From Macrostomum hystrix (Eukaryota; Platyhelminthes; Macrostomidae), in assembly GCA_950097015.1 (NCBI GenBank), contig CATNEN010000039.1, positions 15,346,501 through 15,410,500 of the forward strand: a DNA stretch of 64,000 nucleotides, given 5' to 3'. Of this stretch, positions 32,201 to 42,849 are shown one piece after another (positions within the stretch are counted from its first letter, which is position 1; every line of letters begins with the position of its first letter). The notes beneath the pieces are model-generated. The model saw only the letters and a program-made list of their open reading frames with translations. It had not been told where the DNA came from and searched no databases. Both the position numbers and the translations under genes were made by a program.

Positions 32201-34238
32201 GTCGCTTGCAATGAAAACTTGCTCCACTCTTTCCTTGTACTGCAGCCAGTCCTCATTTTCAGGCTCAAATGGACCGATGCTACACAGTAGGCCCGTGACC
32301 ATTAGTCACCTCGTCGCTACTGTAATAAAGTCAGCGTGGCTTGCAGAGAGAAAAGATTTTCAGAGCAGGCCAAGCGTAGCGCTCTAAATAAATATAAGTT
32401 TATTTCTCAGCCTGACCAGGCTGACAAATCAGCCGCTACCTCTGGGCGTGCACGCGCTCCAAAGTACGCACATGCGCGAGTACATTCCGAGAGAGAGAAA
32501 AATAACACCCTCAATCCCCTACACTGCACTGATAGCGAAACGCAGTCACCACACACAGGATATCTGTACACAGGATAGCTGTACACAGGCTAGCTGTACA
32601 CAGGCTAGCTGTACACAGGATAGCTGTACACAGGCTAGCTGTACACAGGATAGCTGTACACAGGATAGCTGTACACAGGCAAGCTGTACACAGGCTTACT
32701 GTACAAATGCTTGCTGTGCACAGGCTTGCGGCATTTAGGCTAGCTGTACACAGGCGTGATGTACATTGGCTAGTTAACTGCTGTACTCGTGGTGATTGTA
32801 CACAGGAGATGACTCCAATACGAGTAGTACAATGATTCCGTTTGGCTACTGAGGCACCACTACCGCCTACCTTGGCAGCTAGATTGGCATTGATGACGTC
32901 ATCGCCTTTGGAAATACTAGATGGCAGTTCCTGTCCACCAGTGGCCTTGCGATAGGCCACTTGCAACTCCGCTGTCACGTGACCGTGAGTAGCCAGCCAA
33001 TCAGAAGCCACCCTGGAGCCAGTAAGGTATAGACTGATATAACTGGCCATGTCCTTTGTCTTCAGCACCGGCCGATCCAGCTGGCTCAGGTAGGACTCGG
33101 TGCGCAAGTTCACCGCCTGAGTCACCGGATAAATCAGCAGCTGCAGCTTCGGCCTTCGCCGCCTGTCCCGTCCATCTGATGACCTCAGCAGCGCCTGAGC
33201 CACCGAGGCCGCCAGCTGACCTCCGGCGCTGTCGCCAGCCAAGCCGATGCGATCGACGCTGACGCCGAAGTCGGCGGCCGAGTCGAAGACGGCCCGCACA
33301 GCCGATAGGCAGTCATCGAAGGCTGCCGGGAACGGCTGGACAATCGACAGACGGTAGCTGCGGGGTGAGACATGATCATTGAGTTCAAAGGATCATTGAG
33401 TTAATGGGATCATTGAGTTCAAGGGATCATTGAGTTCATGGGATCATTGAGTTCAAGGGATCATTGAGTTCATGGGATCATTGAGTTCATGGGATCATTG
33501 AGTTCAAGGGATCATTGAGTTCATGGGATCATTGAGTTCATGGGATCATTGAGTTCATGGGATCATTGAGTTCATGGGATCATTGAGTTCATGGGATCAT
33601 TGAGTTCATAGGATAATTGGCCACACCTTATAGCAAAGACAGTGACTCCGGCTCGCTCAGCCATTTCTGTGATGAGCCTGACATTGAATTTCGGAGCTCC
33701 GAACGCCCAGCCTCCGCCGTGGATGTAGATCAGCCCGGGCTTTTTGTCCGCTGATAAATTAAAACAAATTTTAGTAAGGCTCCGAGCTGTGCCATTCGAT
33801 TAACTATCTATCTGAATTATAAATGTATAGATAATGGCTTTACTCGTAGCTACTTCATCCAGTCTCCAAGCGACTGTGGTAGGCGACCTGGCAAATTTCA
33901 TCTCCCGAACAATGAGCCGGCTTGAGTTGCCCAGAGCTGGCACAATGGTGTGCATGGTTCGCTGACGGAGCCTCTCGGAGGTTGTCAAGCCAGAGAGCTC
34001 AAAAAGTTTGCCCTGTATAGTTTTTGATAAACGGTAAACTAGAATCTGTATTAGGATTAAAAGTTCTCAACTTTATTATTTATATATAAATCAGGCTTAC
34101 CAGCCTATCAAGCGCATAGGACACTGAGTGGATAAAAGTTAGCAGGCCTTTATCTTGCACATAGCCTGGCACTGGCTCGTAACATCGATAAGCCAGAATT
34201 ACAGCTAATATTCCAAATACTGCTACAGTTCGAAGCAT
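29248..34238 (-). CDS. Arylacetamide deacetylase-like serine esterase, intact copy 2
   Basis: Alpha/beta-hydrolase of the hormone-sensitive-lipase group; members are ER-membrane esterases acting on lipid and acylamide esters. Exons: 34238-34101, 34012-33844, 33750-33627, 33357-32871, 29511-29248; phases 0-1-2-0 agree at every join, 393 residues (family usual about 400). N-terminal signal anchor TVAVFGILAVILAYRC. Oxyanion motif HGGGWAFG in exon 3, nucleophile GDSAGGQLAAS in exon 4, acid EFDPLLSD and base FHGS in exon 5. Start chosen as the ATG in front of the anchor. The last intron (3.36 kb) holds a Gypsy element inserted in a 15-bp minisatellite. Copy 1 at 18.6-27.3 kb is its decayed paralogue. 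Confidence 0.88.
29530..29762. repeat. 15-bp minisatellite, left part (deacetylase copy 2, intron 4)
   Basis: About 15 copies of ctgtacacaggctag, interrupted by the Gypsy insertion and resumed at 32559. Confidence 0.96.
29764..30000 (-). repeat. 3' LTR of the Gypsy element
   Basis: Begins tgtaataaagtcagcgtgg and ends cagtcaccaca (plus orientation), the TG...CA form of LTRs. Includes a (ga)n run longer than that of the other LTR. Confidence 0.93.
30159..30953 (-). pseudogene. Gypsy integrase, C-terminal half
   Basis: Contains the integrase blocks VVTDNGPNF, YHPASNGLAERAVQTVK, TPHSTTGVPPSQLM and GRPLRTLLD, then a Pro-rich tail. The zinc-binding domain and first catalytic Asp are missing because the deletion joins it to the RT start (EQLDREIEQKKAR) near 30,925. 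Confidence 0.85.
31179..32302 (-). pseudogene. Gypsy gag, CCHC zinc knuckles and aspartic protease (frame-broken)
   Basis: Gag capsid-like frame from ATG 32302 to about 31720 (MVTGLLCSIGPFEPENEDW start). A one-base frame change leads into CFRCLSTRHLVDRCPF and CFKCGKLGHTAAAC zinc knuckles, then the protease core EIDTGAAVSLIS and IGRNWL, ending at a stop at 31179. A gag/NC frame change is not a usual programmed site, so mutation is more likely. Confidence 0.8.
32321..32553 (-). repeat. 5' LTR of the Gypsy element
   Basis: Near-identical to 29764-30000; differences include a shorter (ga)n and a few bases near 32372-32385. The gag ATG at 32302 lies 18 bp inside. Confidence 0.93.
32559..32760. 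repeat. 15-bp minisatellite, right part
   Basis: Continuation of the ctgtacacaggatag/ctgtacacaggctag array, degenerating toward 32760. Confidence 0.94.
33372..33620. repeat. 17-bp minisatellite (deacetylase copy 2, intron 3)
   Basis: About 14 copies of gagttcatgggatcatt with gttcaaggg variants; fills a 269-nt intron and is shared with copy 1 at 19493-19580. Confidence 0.96.
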
Positions 34239-34239
34239 A

Positions 34240-35670
34240 ATTTAGCAATGGTGAGGCCGGCAAAGAGCTGAAAGTAAATTAGGTTAAAAAAATTATAAGG
34301 AAAATAAACAAAAAATATCTGACAACTTTTATTTGTTTCCGTACAAAAAATCCATTCTTCTATATGCTGCAAACTTCCTAGCTTATCAAGTTGTCAGAAA
34401 TTTTTTGTTAATTTAAATTTTCATTTTTGCCTGACTAGGTTACTTCAAAAATTGACTTAACAGCAGCTATTTCACTTTACCTGGAATTATCTGGAAAAGA
34501 AGCTCAATAATTTTTCATTTCTATGAAATATTTTAGCAAAAAATGTAAGTATTTTAAATTTTTTACTTTGTATATTTTCTTATGTTAGCAACTGTAGTAG
34601 GCGTCTATAGTGTATTCAGAAAGTATATCTTAACATACTAGTAGATTGCATGTTAGTTTCTTAAACTCTAAAACTATTTATTATATAAAATGTAATTGCT
34701 CATAAAACGTAAGTCTTGCCAGCTTTATTTCCCGAAATTTCTTCGGATTTCGAGTTAAATTTAAAAGAATGGTATAAATCTGCAAATATCATATATCAAC
34801 TCTACAGATTTGTTTGTTTAACACTTTAATACACAACACAAAGATTCATTAAGATTCAGACAAATCGCAAAAGTTGAATGCAGAGTTTATTTTTAACATT
34901 TACATCGTGGTTTAACTTCTATCCATCTATCTTTTAGTACTAAAGGATATAAAGCATGCGATAGCTCTACTTGTTTCGTCGAAAGTCAGGAATTTATTTT
35001 ACTGCGAAATTTTATTTCTTTACAACAAAAAATAATTTTACGAGCACTGTGTAAAATATTTAGGCGAAACAGAGTGTCAACTAATACAGCACAAATATAA
35101 ACCCACAAAAAAATTGTCCTGCGGTTTTTACTAATTTTAAACTAATTGATGGTTTTAACTTTGTGGATTTACGTTAATCATGATCGATCATAAATATAGA
35201 TCTTCGCACATAAATATTATTCTAATAGCTATGAAGATCATAATCGTTTTGACAGATAAAAGAAATAATTATAATTAGTGACTACATGTTAAAGAAACCA
35301 CACTTTGCAATTATATAATGGTGTCCTTAAAAAGGCATTATATCAATATTTGGTTTTCGGATGTATAAATTGTGAATTTGTTAAACAAATTAATTGCTGA
35401 GATGTAAAATTAATTGTTGTTTGCAACATTTTCAACTGTCGTTTTCCTGTACACTGCACTGACTGCAGCAATCAGAGTTCTTTATTTGGCCAATATTATT
35501 CGAAAGGCTGCATTATGTAAACGTAATTACTTTTTTTATTTCATTTTGAATATTGAATAATATCAAAGACACAAATTTATAACAACTTTACAATGGAATG
35601 TACTGGCCCGTTCGATGGCAGTGTGTGTGAACGTGCCTTGAGAGTGCAGGGCTTCAAGGAAGTCCACAAG
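34240..35670. other. AT-rich intergenic region
   Basis: Very AT-rich; no array, gene or element recognised. It should include the promoter of deacetylase copy 2 and the 3' end of the next minus-strand gene. Confidence 0.45.
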
Positions 35671-35673
35671 TTA

Positions 35674-38600
35674 CTATGCTGTCCCTTCATAATTATTTCT
35701 ACTTGTAGTAGTTTCACAGGAAGAAGAACCATCGTCACTACTATCAATTTCGTGAACAGCGGCCAGCCAATGATCGTCGTCAGACTTTAACGGTCTAAAA
35801 ACTGTAGCGCTGTCCAGCGATTTCACGCGGCGGCCACCGCGAAGTGTCGATCGACGATTGCGTCGATGCAGCGCGTAGGCCAGAACGAGCAGCCCGATGG
35901 CTAGCGACGAGGCAGCCAGAACAGCGCTGGCTCGACGACCGCTGATTGTGAAGCCGAGTCGACCTTGAAGACTGGCTGTAGCATTTCTAACGAGGTCATC
36001 AGCGTTTGCTTCGTCTGTTAGCTGGTCGACTTGATCAGGCAGAGCCGCTGATTTCGTCGAGTTTGACTGCGTAAATTGTTGAGCTTCGTCTGAATTTCTC
36101 TTATCTATTTGACGCCTCTGTTGACTTCTACAGATGGGATTCATGAAATAGATAATGATTGTCATAGATTCTTAGTAACTGAAATATCATGTCTGATATT
36201 CAATAACTTAAATTATGTGACCTACTTAATTTAAGGGACGCAATATATTTTAAGCGAAGTGCGTTGAAGAGATAAATGCTTTTTCTGGTAAATTTTTACC
36301 ACATGACATCTTGTGACCTGTCAAATAAATTAGGTTATCAAAAATCTGGCAGAAATCGGTTCATTTAGAAACCCCAGGTGTTTATTTCAGGAACCCTAGG
36401 TGTTTATTTCAGGAACCCTAGGTGTTTATTTCAGGAACCCTAGGTGTTTATTTCAGGAACCCTAGGTGTTTATTTCAGGAACCCTAGGTGTTTATTTCAG
36501 GAACCCTAGGTGTTTATTTCAGGAACCCTAGGTGTTTATTTCAGGAACCCTAGGTGTTTTTTAGGAACCACGCGCGTGTGCTTTTTCAGGAAATTCATGT
36601 GTTTTTTGCGGCATTCGAGGTATTTTTTCAGGCACCCTTCATGTTTATTCCAGAAACCAAATCGTCCATTTTGTTTTTTCGTCCGAATTCAGGAACCCAG
36701 TTGTCTATTCAGGAACCCAGTTGTCTATTCAGGAACCCAGTTGTCTATTCAGGAACCCAGTTGTCTATTCAGGAACCCAGTTGTCTATTCAGGAACCCAG
36801 TTGTCTATTCAGGAACCCAGTTGTCTATTCAGGAACCCAGTTGTCTATTCAGGAACCCAGTTGTCTATTCAGGAACCCAGTTGTCTATTCAGGAACCCAG
36901 TTGTCTATTCAGGAACCCAGTTGTCTGTTCAGGAACCCAGTTGTCTATTCAGGAACCCAGTTGTCTATTCAGGAACCCAGTTGTCTGTTCAGGAACCCAG
37001 TTGTCTATTCAGGAACCCAGTTGTCTATTCAGGAACCCAGTTGTCTATTCAGGAACCCAGTTGTCTATTCAGGAACCCAGTTGTGTATTCAGGAACCCAT
37101 GCAGTTTTCTACTCAGGAATATCGTGCTGATTAGACGCTATTGTCATAAAACAGGATTTACATTCCCTCCTATCGGTCCTGCTACTGAGATCTGGCATTT
37201 TATCAATTTCCTGTTTTACGAAGCTATTCTTCTCAAACATTCAGCGCTGTCAACTAGGTAAGAAATTTCTGACCAAGAGAAGCGAGTGGGCCATGAGTGA
37301 TTTACCGATAGATTTTCGCGTAGCGCAGATAGTACGTGATCAAGCCACACCGGAAGCGACAATCTGCAGCAAAGCTACAGTCAGCAGAACCCGTGAAAAT
37401 AAATGCGAAGTGAACCATTTTATGACATGCTCCTAGGTTCATTGCCTTTTAGCTGGGGTTAGTTAGCCAGAGAAGGAATTTTAAAGACTACAGTGAGTTT
37501 AGTTGCTTCAACATTAGAGAAAGGACGAGATTGAAAGTTGAGACAGGAATGAGATAAGGCACGGTAAAAATGAGCCAGGACACGGGAGAGATGAGGCAGG
37601 AGAGAGATGCGACAGGAGAGAGATAAGACAGGGGAGAGATAAGACAGGGGAGAGATGAGACAGGGGAGAGATAAGACAGGGGAGAGATAAGACAGGGGAG
37701 AGATGAGATAGGGGAGAGATGAGACACGGGAGAGATGAGACAGGGGAGAGATAAGACAGGGGAGAGATGAGACAGGGGAGAGATAAGACAGGGGAGAGAT
37801 AAGACAGGGGAGAGATGAGACAGGGGAGAGATGAGGCAGGGGAGAGATAAGACAGGAGAGAGATAAGACAAGGGAGAGATGAGACAGGGGAGAGATAAGA
37901 CAGGGGAGAGATAAGACAGGGGAGAGATGAGACAGGGGAGAGATGAGGCAGGGGAGAGATAAGACAGGAGAGAGATAAGACAAGGGAGAGATGAGACAGG
38001 AGAGAGATGAGACACGGGGGAGATGAGACAAGAGAGAGAGAGATGAGACAGGGGGGAAATAAGACAGGGGAGAGATAAGACAGGGAAGAGATAAGACAGG
38101 GGAGAGATAAGACAAGGGAGAGATAAGACAAGGGAGAGATGAGACAGGAGAGAGATGAGACACGGGAGAGATGAGACAGGGGAGAGATGAGACAGGGGAG
38201 AGATGAGACAGGGGAGAGATGAGACACGGGAGAGATGAGACAGGAGAGAGATGAGACACGGGGGAGATGAGACAAGAGAGAGAGAGATGAGACAGGGGGG
38301 AAATAAGACAGGGGAGAGATAAGACAGGGAAGAGATAAGACAGGGGAGAGATAAGACAAGGGAGAGATAAGACAAGGGAGAGATGAGACAGGAGAGAGAT
38401 GAGACACGGGAGAGATGAGACAGGGGAGAGATGAGACAGGGGAGAGATGAGACAGGGGAGAGATGAGACACGGGAGAGATGAGACAGGGGAGAGATGAGA
38501 CACGGGAGAGATGAGACAGGGGAGAGATGAGACAGGGCAGAGATAAGACACGGGAGAGATGAGACAGAGGAGAGATAAGACACGGGAGAGATGAGACAGG

Positions 38601-39653
38601 GGAGAGATGAGACAGGGGAGAGATGAGACAGGGGAGAGATGAGACAGGGGAGAGATGAGACAGGGCAGAGATAAGACACGGGAGAGATGAGACAGAGGAG
38701 AGATGAGACACGGGAGAGATGAGACAGGGGAGAGATGAGACAGGGCAGAGATAAGACACGGGAGAGATGAGACAGGGGAGAGATAAGACACGGGAGAGAT
38801 GAGACAGGGGAGAGATAAGACAGGTTAGAGATCATATGGAAGAGATTAGGCGATCGTTTGTAAGTCCAGATGAAAAGAATAGCAGTAGTTAATTTTCTTT
38901 GATGCGCCTGCACTAGGAAATACAGAGTTGATTTTAATCCCGACGAAGGTTAAACAAAAATTGATAAGCACTGAAGATGTGTTTAAGTATTGGTAAAGCC
39001 AAAACCAAAGCAAAAAAGTTAATTGCTAATTAAACAAAGTATTTTAAGGCGGCTGATCATTTGCATTGGTTACCTTTTAGCTGACACTTCCAAAACAGTC
39101 TGAAAAATGCCAAGTTTAGTTTTTTGAGAATCAATACTTTAAAGTTATGATAGCTGAATTCTTTCAATTATATGTTGCTCATGTGTCTGAACAACAAGCC
39201 GTTTAACTTTAACAGGGTTTAATTTGTCTAACAGGTCAGCTGTCTAACAGGTCAGCTGTCTAACAGGTCAGCTGTCTAACAGGTCAGCTGTCTAACAGGT
39301 CAGCTGTCTAACAGGTCAGCTGTCTAACAGGTCAGCTGTCTAACAGATCAGCTGTCTAACAGGTCAGCTGTCTAACAGGTCAGCTGTCTAACAGGTCAGC
39401 TGTCTAACAGGTCAGCTGTCTAACAGGTCAGCTGTCTAACAGGTCAGCTGTCTAACAGGTCAGCTGTCTAACAGTTAGCCCGGAGTGAAAACAGCGAAAC
39501 GTTATCTCCCTTTTACGCGTGATAGTATTATAATTTTATCAACAAAAAATAATATTTTACCTGCTGATGCATCGCGCAGGTTAAACGCTGCAGTCCAACA
39601 AAGAGCGACAGCAGCAGCGACAGCAGCTTGTGTGTATCCAGGTGCCAATTCAT
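35674..39653 (-). CDS. Unrecognised type I single-pass membrane protein
   Basis: Proposed exons: 39653-39561 (signal peptide, KLLSLLLSLFVGLQRLTCA), 39099-39074 (26 nt, TVLEVSAK), 37374-37306 and 36127-35674. Phases 0, 2, 2 agree at each join, donors GTAAAA, GTAACC, GTAAAT, acceptors TTTTTCAG, GACTGTAG, CATCTGTAG; 213 codons. The ectodomain has few cysteines (DCRFRC) and N-glycosylation motifs (NST, NAT). A membrane segment (ASAVLAASSLAIGLLVLAYAL) is followed by a basic stop-transfer and an acidic Ser/Thr-rich tail ending EGTA. No family recognised. The last exon is well supported by composition; the upstream exons rest on splice signals and phase. An alternative start is the in-frame ATG at 37442 or 37418 using only the last two exons. 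Confidence 0.5.
36370..36560. repeat. Minisatellite, 22-bp unit
   Basis: About nine copies of a 22-bp unit (aggaaccctaggtgtttatt plus tc). Lies in the last intron of the proposed membrane-protein gene; related in sequence (caggaaccc) to the next array. Confidence 0.95.
36690..37110. repeat. Minisatellite, 20-bp unit
   Basis: About 21 nearly perfect copies of caggaacccagttgtctatt. Open in several frames; not coding. Confidence 0.98.
37555..38825. repeat. Minisatellite, 16-bp unit
   Basis: About 78 copies of ggggagagatgagaca and ggggagagataagaca. Purine-rich plus strand; all three minus frames stay open for over 400 codons because the unit has no stop. A block containing gagacaagagagagagag occurs twice (about 38010 and 38255), so a segment of about 240 bp was duplicated. 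Confidence 0.98.
39232..39475. repeat. Minisatellite, 16-bp unit
   Basis: About 15 almost identical copies of gtctaacaggtcagct. Confidence 0.98.
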
Positions 39654-39659
39654 GCGTCA

Positions 39660-40700
39660 ATGCTAGTAAATTGTTCATTTTAAGAGGTTTAAAATTGCGA
39701 TGCAGTTCATCATGGCTTAAATCTAAAACTTATAAAACTTAAAATTTACTTTTACGATTACATAAATACTGTACTACATCCGTAGAGATGTTAAATATAC
39801 TTAAATGATAATTAAACTTATAAATAATTTAATTATCTAGAATTTATAATATTAAAAAAACGTTAGAAATTTCAGATTTTTTCTGTCTGGGCATACTGAA
39901 CATGTATAGTACGCTCGTAGTTGATTTTCGCGTCGCTATAAAAATTCATTTGTAATAAATAACTTACGTAGGTAGATTTTAATTTCTCGTAACTTTTTAT
40001 CACAAAAAATTTTCAAATGTATTACAAATGCTCGTTTAAAAAATTAGAGATTACTTTGTGAATCTGACACTCTATTTAGTATGTTTCCATAGGTGCATTC
40101 GATATGCTTAATCGCTAAATTTAATCTGGAATTAGATTCCAGTTATTCAAATACATTTTATTTTTAATCGTGCAAAGAGAACTGCATGAAATCACTGAAA
40201 AGATTTACCCAATTTAAATGGTTCTTTCTTTTACACATAACCAGTCGACTTTATAAAAAAACAAGCGATTTGCAAAAATAATGGATAGCAAGTTTGTTTA
40301 AACAATTCAAACCCGGAAGTTTTCGCGACTGCAGAAACGTTAGGGTTTCACTGAAGTTGTATCCCTCAGTAAATTTATTTCGTCAAAAAACTATTTTTAT
40401 CTTCACGTTCAACGAAATCTATTTCCCTGTAGGCTTGTTTTACTTATGTTTTTACCCTTATGTTGATACATCGAAGGCTCGAGGGTATTAAGTAAATTGT
40501 GCCCGGAAAACAACGTGCTTTATCTCTTATAGAGCATGGTGATGCCTCATTGAATTTGCGGGCTTTAAGTAAATAATGCCCGGAAAATTTTGATGTCGTC
40601 TATGGACAAAGCTGCTGCTTCTTCTTCTGCTGCCTTCTGTTGAAGACGAAGGCTAAATCAGCCATCAAACTAACAGCCATTTTTATTCTACAGCGTGTGC
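39660..40700. other. AT-rich intergenic region
   Basis: No gene or array recognised; upstream region of the proposed membrane-protein gene and left flank of the Crypton remnant. Confidence 0.4.
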
Positions 40701-40714
40701 CCTATTCTGCAGCA

Positions 40715-41953
40715 ATGAATTCACGTATTACAAATCCGCTAGTTGACTATACCGACGATTTCATCGGTGGATTCGATCCCAATGCATTGCTTCAATCTGA
40801 CATCGAAACTGTGTTAAATGCTGGTGGTTACCTTCGCAGCCACCATGACATCGCCAGAATAATTGGAGCAGCGGCAGCAGAGGAGTCGAATGGACCGAAT
40901 GTGCCGAGTGCCAACCGCTTTGGCCCGCCTTTGACGTTCAACGATGCCATGGTGCTTAACAGCAGCACAAATTCGAAGAAGACCAGAGAAAGAGACAATT
41001 AAATGGGCTAGTAACGTTTTCAGCGCGTGGGTGACTGCCCGATTCCCCCAACTTCCAACAACAGTGGGTGAACTGAGCTACGACCAACTGCGTGAGTTGC
41101 TGCCGCTCTTTTTTCCCGAAGTGCGCAAACAAAATGGAGAGCGCTATCCTGCTGGGTCGCTCGTCTCTCTCGCGGCTGGACTACAGCATGGTGCGAGTAG
41201 CTCCCAGTTGTCGACCTCCGGTCGACTTTTTCGTAGTCCCGACTTTGAAGTAATTACGGAGTCCATTGATGCTACAATGAAGATTTCTACGAAGGAAGGA
41301 AACGGCTTGAAGCGCAAGAGTGCTGAGCCAATTTCCTTAGACGAGGAGGCTCAACTCTGGGAGCAAAAACTAGGTGACAAAACACCTGACCAACTGACTC
41401 GAACCCTGTTCTATCTCGACGGTCTATATTTTGCGCTACGGGGCCGCGATGAGCATTGTAATCTCACTGTAGAACAATTTCATGTGGAAATCAGGGACGG
41501 TTTCCGAGTGCTTAATTTACCAAGAAAGAAATTCTAAGACCTTTACTGGAGGCCTGAAGGAGCCTGAAGCCTGAAGGCCTTTACTGGAATCCTAGTGCGA
41601 AATGCTGGTATACCGAGCGTCCACTTGGTAAGAACACCCTGTCGACCATGGTGAAACGTCTGTATGAGGAGTCCGGCATTCAGGGTAACAAACGCAATCA
41701 CAGCCTGCGAGCGTCTTGTGCCACGAGACTGTACCGCGCTGGAGTCGATGAGCAACTTATCATGGAGACAACTGGTCACAGAAGCATCGTCGGCGTGCGT
41801 CAGTACAAACGAACAAGTGACATACAACTTCAGGACTGCTCCGCAGTGATCGACGGTCGGCAGGTGCGGCGAGCAGCTCAAGAACAATCCGGCAGTGGAG
41901 AAGTCTCAATTAAATTTTATCTGACGAACTGCAGTGTGGTGATCAATAATTAG
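40715..41953 (+). mobile_element. Crypton-type tyrosine recombinase remnant
   Basis: Three frame-shifted pieces make one recombinase: 40715-about 40990, then about 40990-41537, then about 41600-41953. The middle holds the DUF3504-like core (YDQLRELLPLFFPEVRK, YPAGSLVSLAAGL) also seen in ZMYM2/QRICH1-type proteins. Tyrosine-recombinase residues are visible: Arg in FALRGRDEH, HxxR in NHSLRAS, GHRS, and the nucleophile Tyr in VGVRQYKR. One base indel near 40,988 and a messy direct repeat (ctgaaggagcctgaagcctg) near 41,555 break the frame. Could be a decayed transposon or a decayed host gene of Crypton origin. Confidence 0.72.
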
Positions 41954-42004
41954 GCGGAAAAATGATTTCAGCTACTCCATATAGTTGTTTCTCACAGTTG
42001 ACAT

Positions 42005-42228
42005 ACTGACGTAAACCTAGCCTCATGCCATCCTCACGCCATCCTCACGCCATCCTCATGCTTTCATATTTTAGAGCCATTCACACGCACGACCATGGCA
42101 TATATCGATGCAAAAACAGGCATTGCATATTTGTCTTCATCGTATCTGCTAATTTTAGGCAGTATCGCAGCCATCGCACGTTGTTTTCAAATATCGTGAG
42201 GATGGTATGAGGCTAGGTTTACGTCAGT
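42005..42228. mobile_element. MITE with 34-bp inverted termini and 9-bp target duplication
   Basis: 224-bp element starting actgacgtaaacctagcctc and ending with its inverse (one mismatch over 34 bp). Perfect direct repeat agttgacat at 41996-42004 and 42229-42237. A 9-bp duplication and long termini fit Mutator/MULE-type transposition. Non-coding. Confidence 0.85.
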
Positions 42229-42239
42229 AGTTGACATAC

Positions 42240-42845
42240 CCTTTGCTATCTCGTTTTTCTAATATGTGTACTTTTTTCTGGTATATAGCGTCAGCTAAAA
42301 TTCCGAGCACTATTTCAGTGCCATAGACGTTAAACACGAAATATAAAGCCCGCAGCTTCATAGAACGCTTGCAGTTGTGAGCACCATGAGGCTCCACCAT
42401 ACTCTATTGTCGACTAAAAGAGCGGCTACTTTGATTTTTCAAACTCGATATTTTAAAGACCGAGAACTAATCTATTTTTTACGGTTGGCAATTTAAAGAA
42501 ACAAACAATATTTAATCTACAAAAGTTTTCGTAAATAAGTCGCTTTAGTCTATATTGAAGTTCAGAGTTCATCTATCTAACTGGGTATTTCATAACTCCA
42601 GACAGTTGTCAAAAGTACCATGTCGGGACCACTACAACTAGCTGGCTTAGTACTCAACGGTTTTACTAGTGAAATTTTTATTGAAAGTATCCCAATTAAT
42701 CCCTACTAATCCCACTCTACATAAGCTATAGATGTTAAAAATATATCACTTACGATGCTTTGAAGCATATCGCGCTTACTTAAAGTAGTACTTCGCTATC
42801 TTAAACATCTGAAATGGCAGGATCGGATATCGCAAACAAGCACTA
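42240..42845. other. Intergenic region
   Basis: No gene or array recognised; 3' flank of the GPCR gene. Confidence 0.4.
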
Positions 42846-42849
42846 ATGG

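Larger units (their letters stand above)
29764..32553 (-). mobile_element. Internally deleted Gypsy-type LTR retrotransposon
   Basis: 2.79 kb element with two LTRs (237 and 233 bp) and a 5-bp target duplication cacag at 29759-29763 and 32554-32558. Transcription direction is minus: gag, zinc knuckles, protease, a short RT start, then a jump near 30,925 to the second half of integrase. The RT catalytic blocks, RNase H and integrase N-terminus are absent, so it is non-autonomous. A purine tract gtggaggga precedes the 3' LTR. Frame changes separate gag from the zinc knuckles and protease from RT. The LTRs differ at few positions, so insertion was fairly recent. Confidence 0.93.

Noticed and set aside
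37459-38913. Three overlapping frames of more than 420 codons (SPVSSLPCLIS type)
   Set aside because: All three minus frames are open because the 16-bp unit has no stop; no start context or domain.
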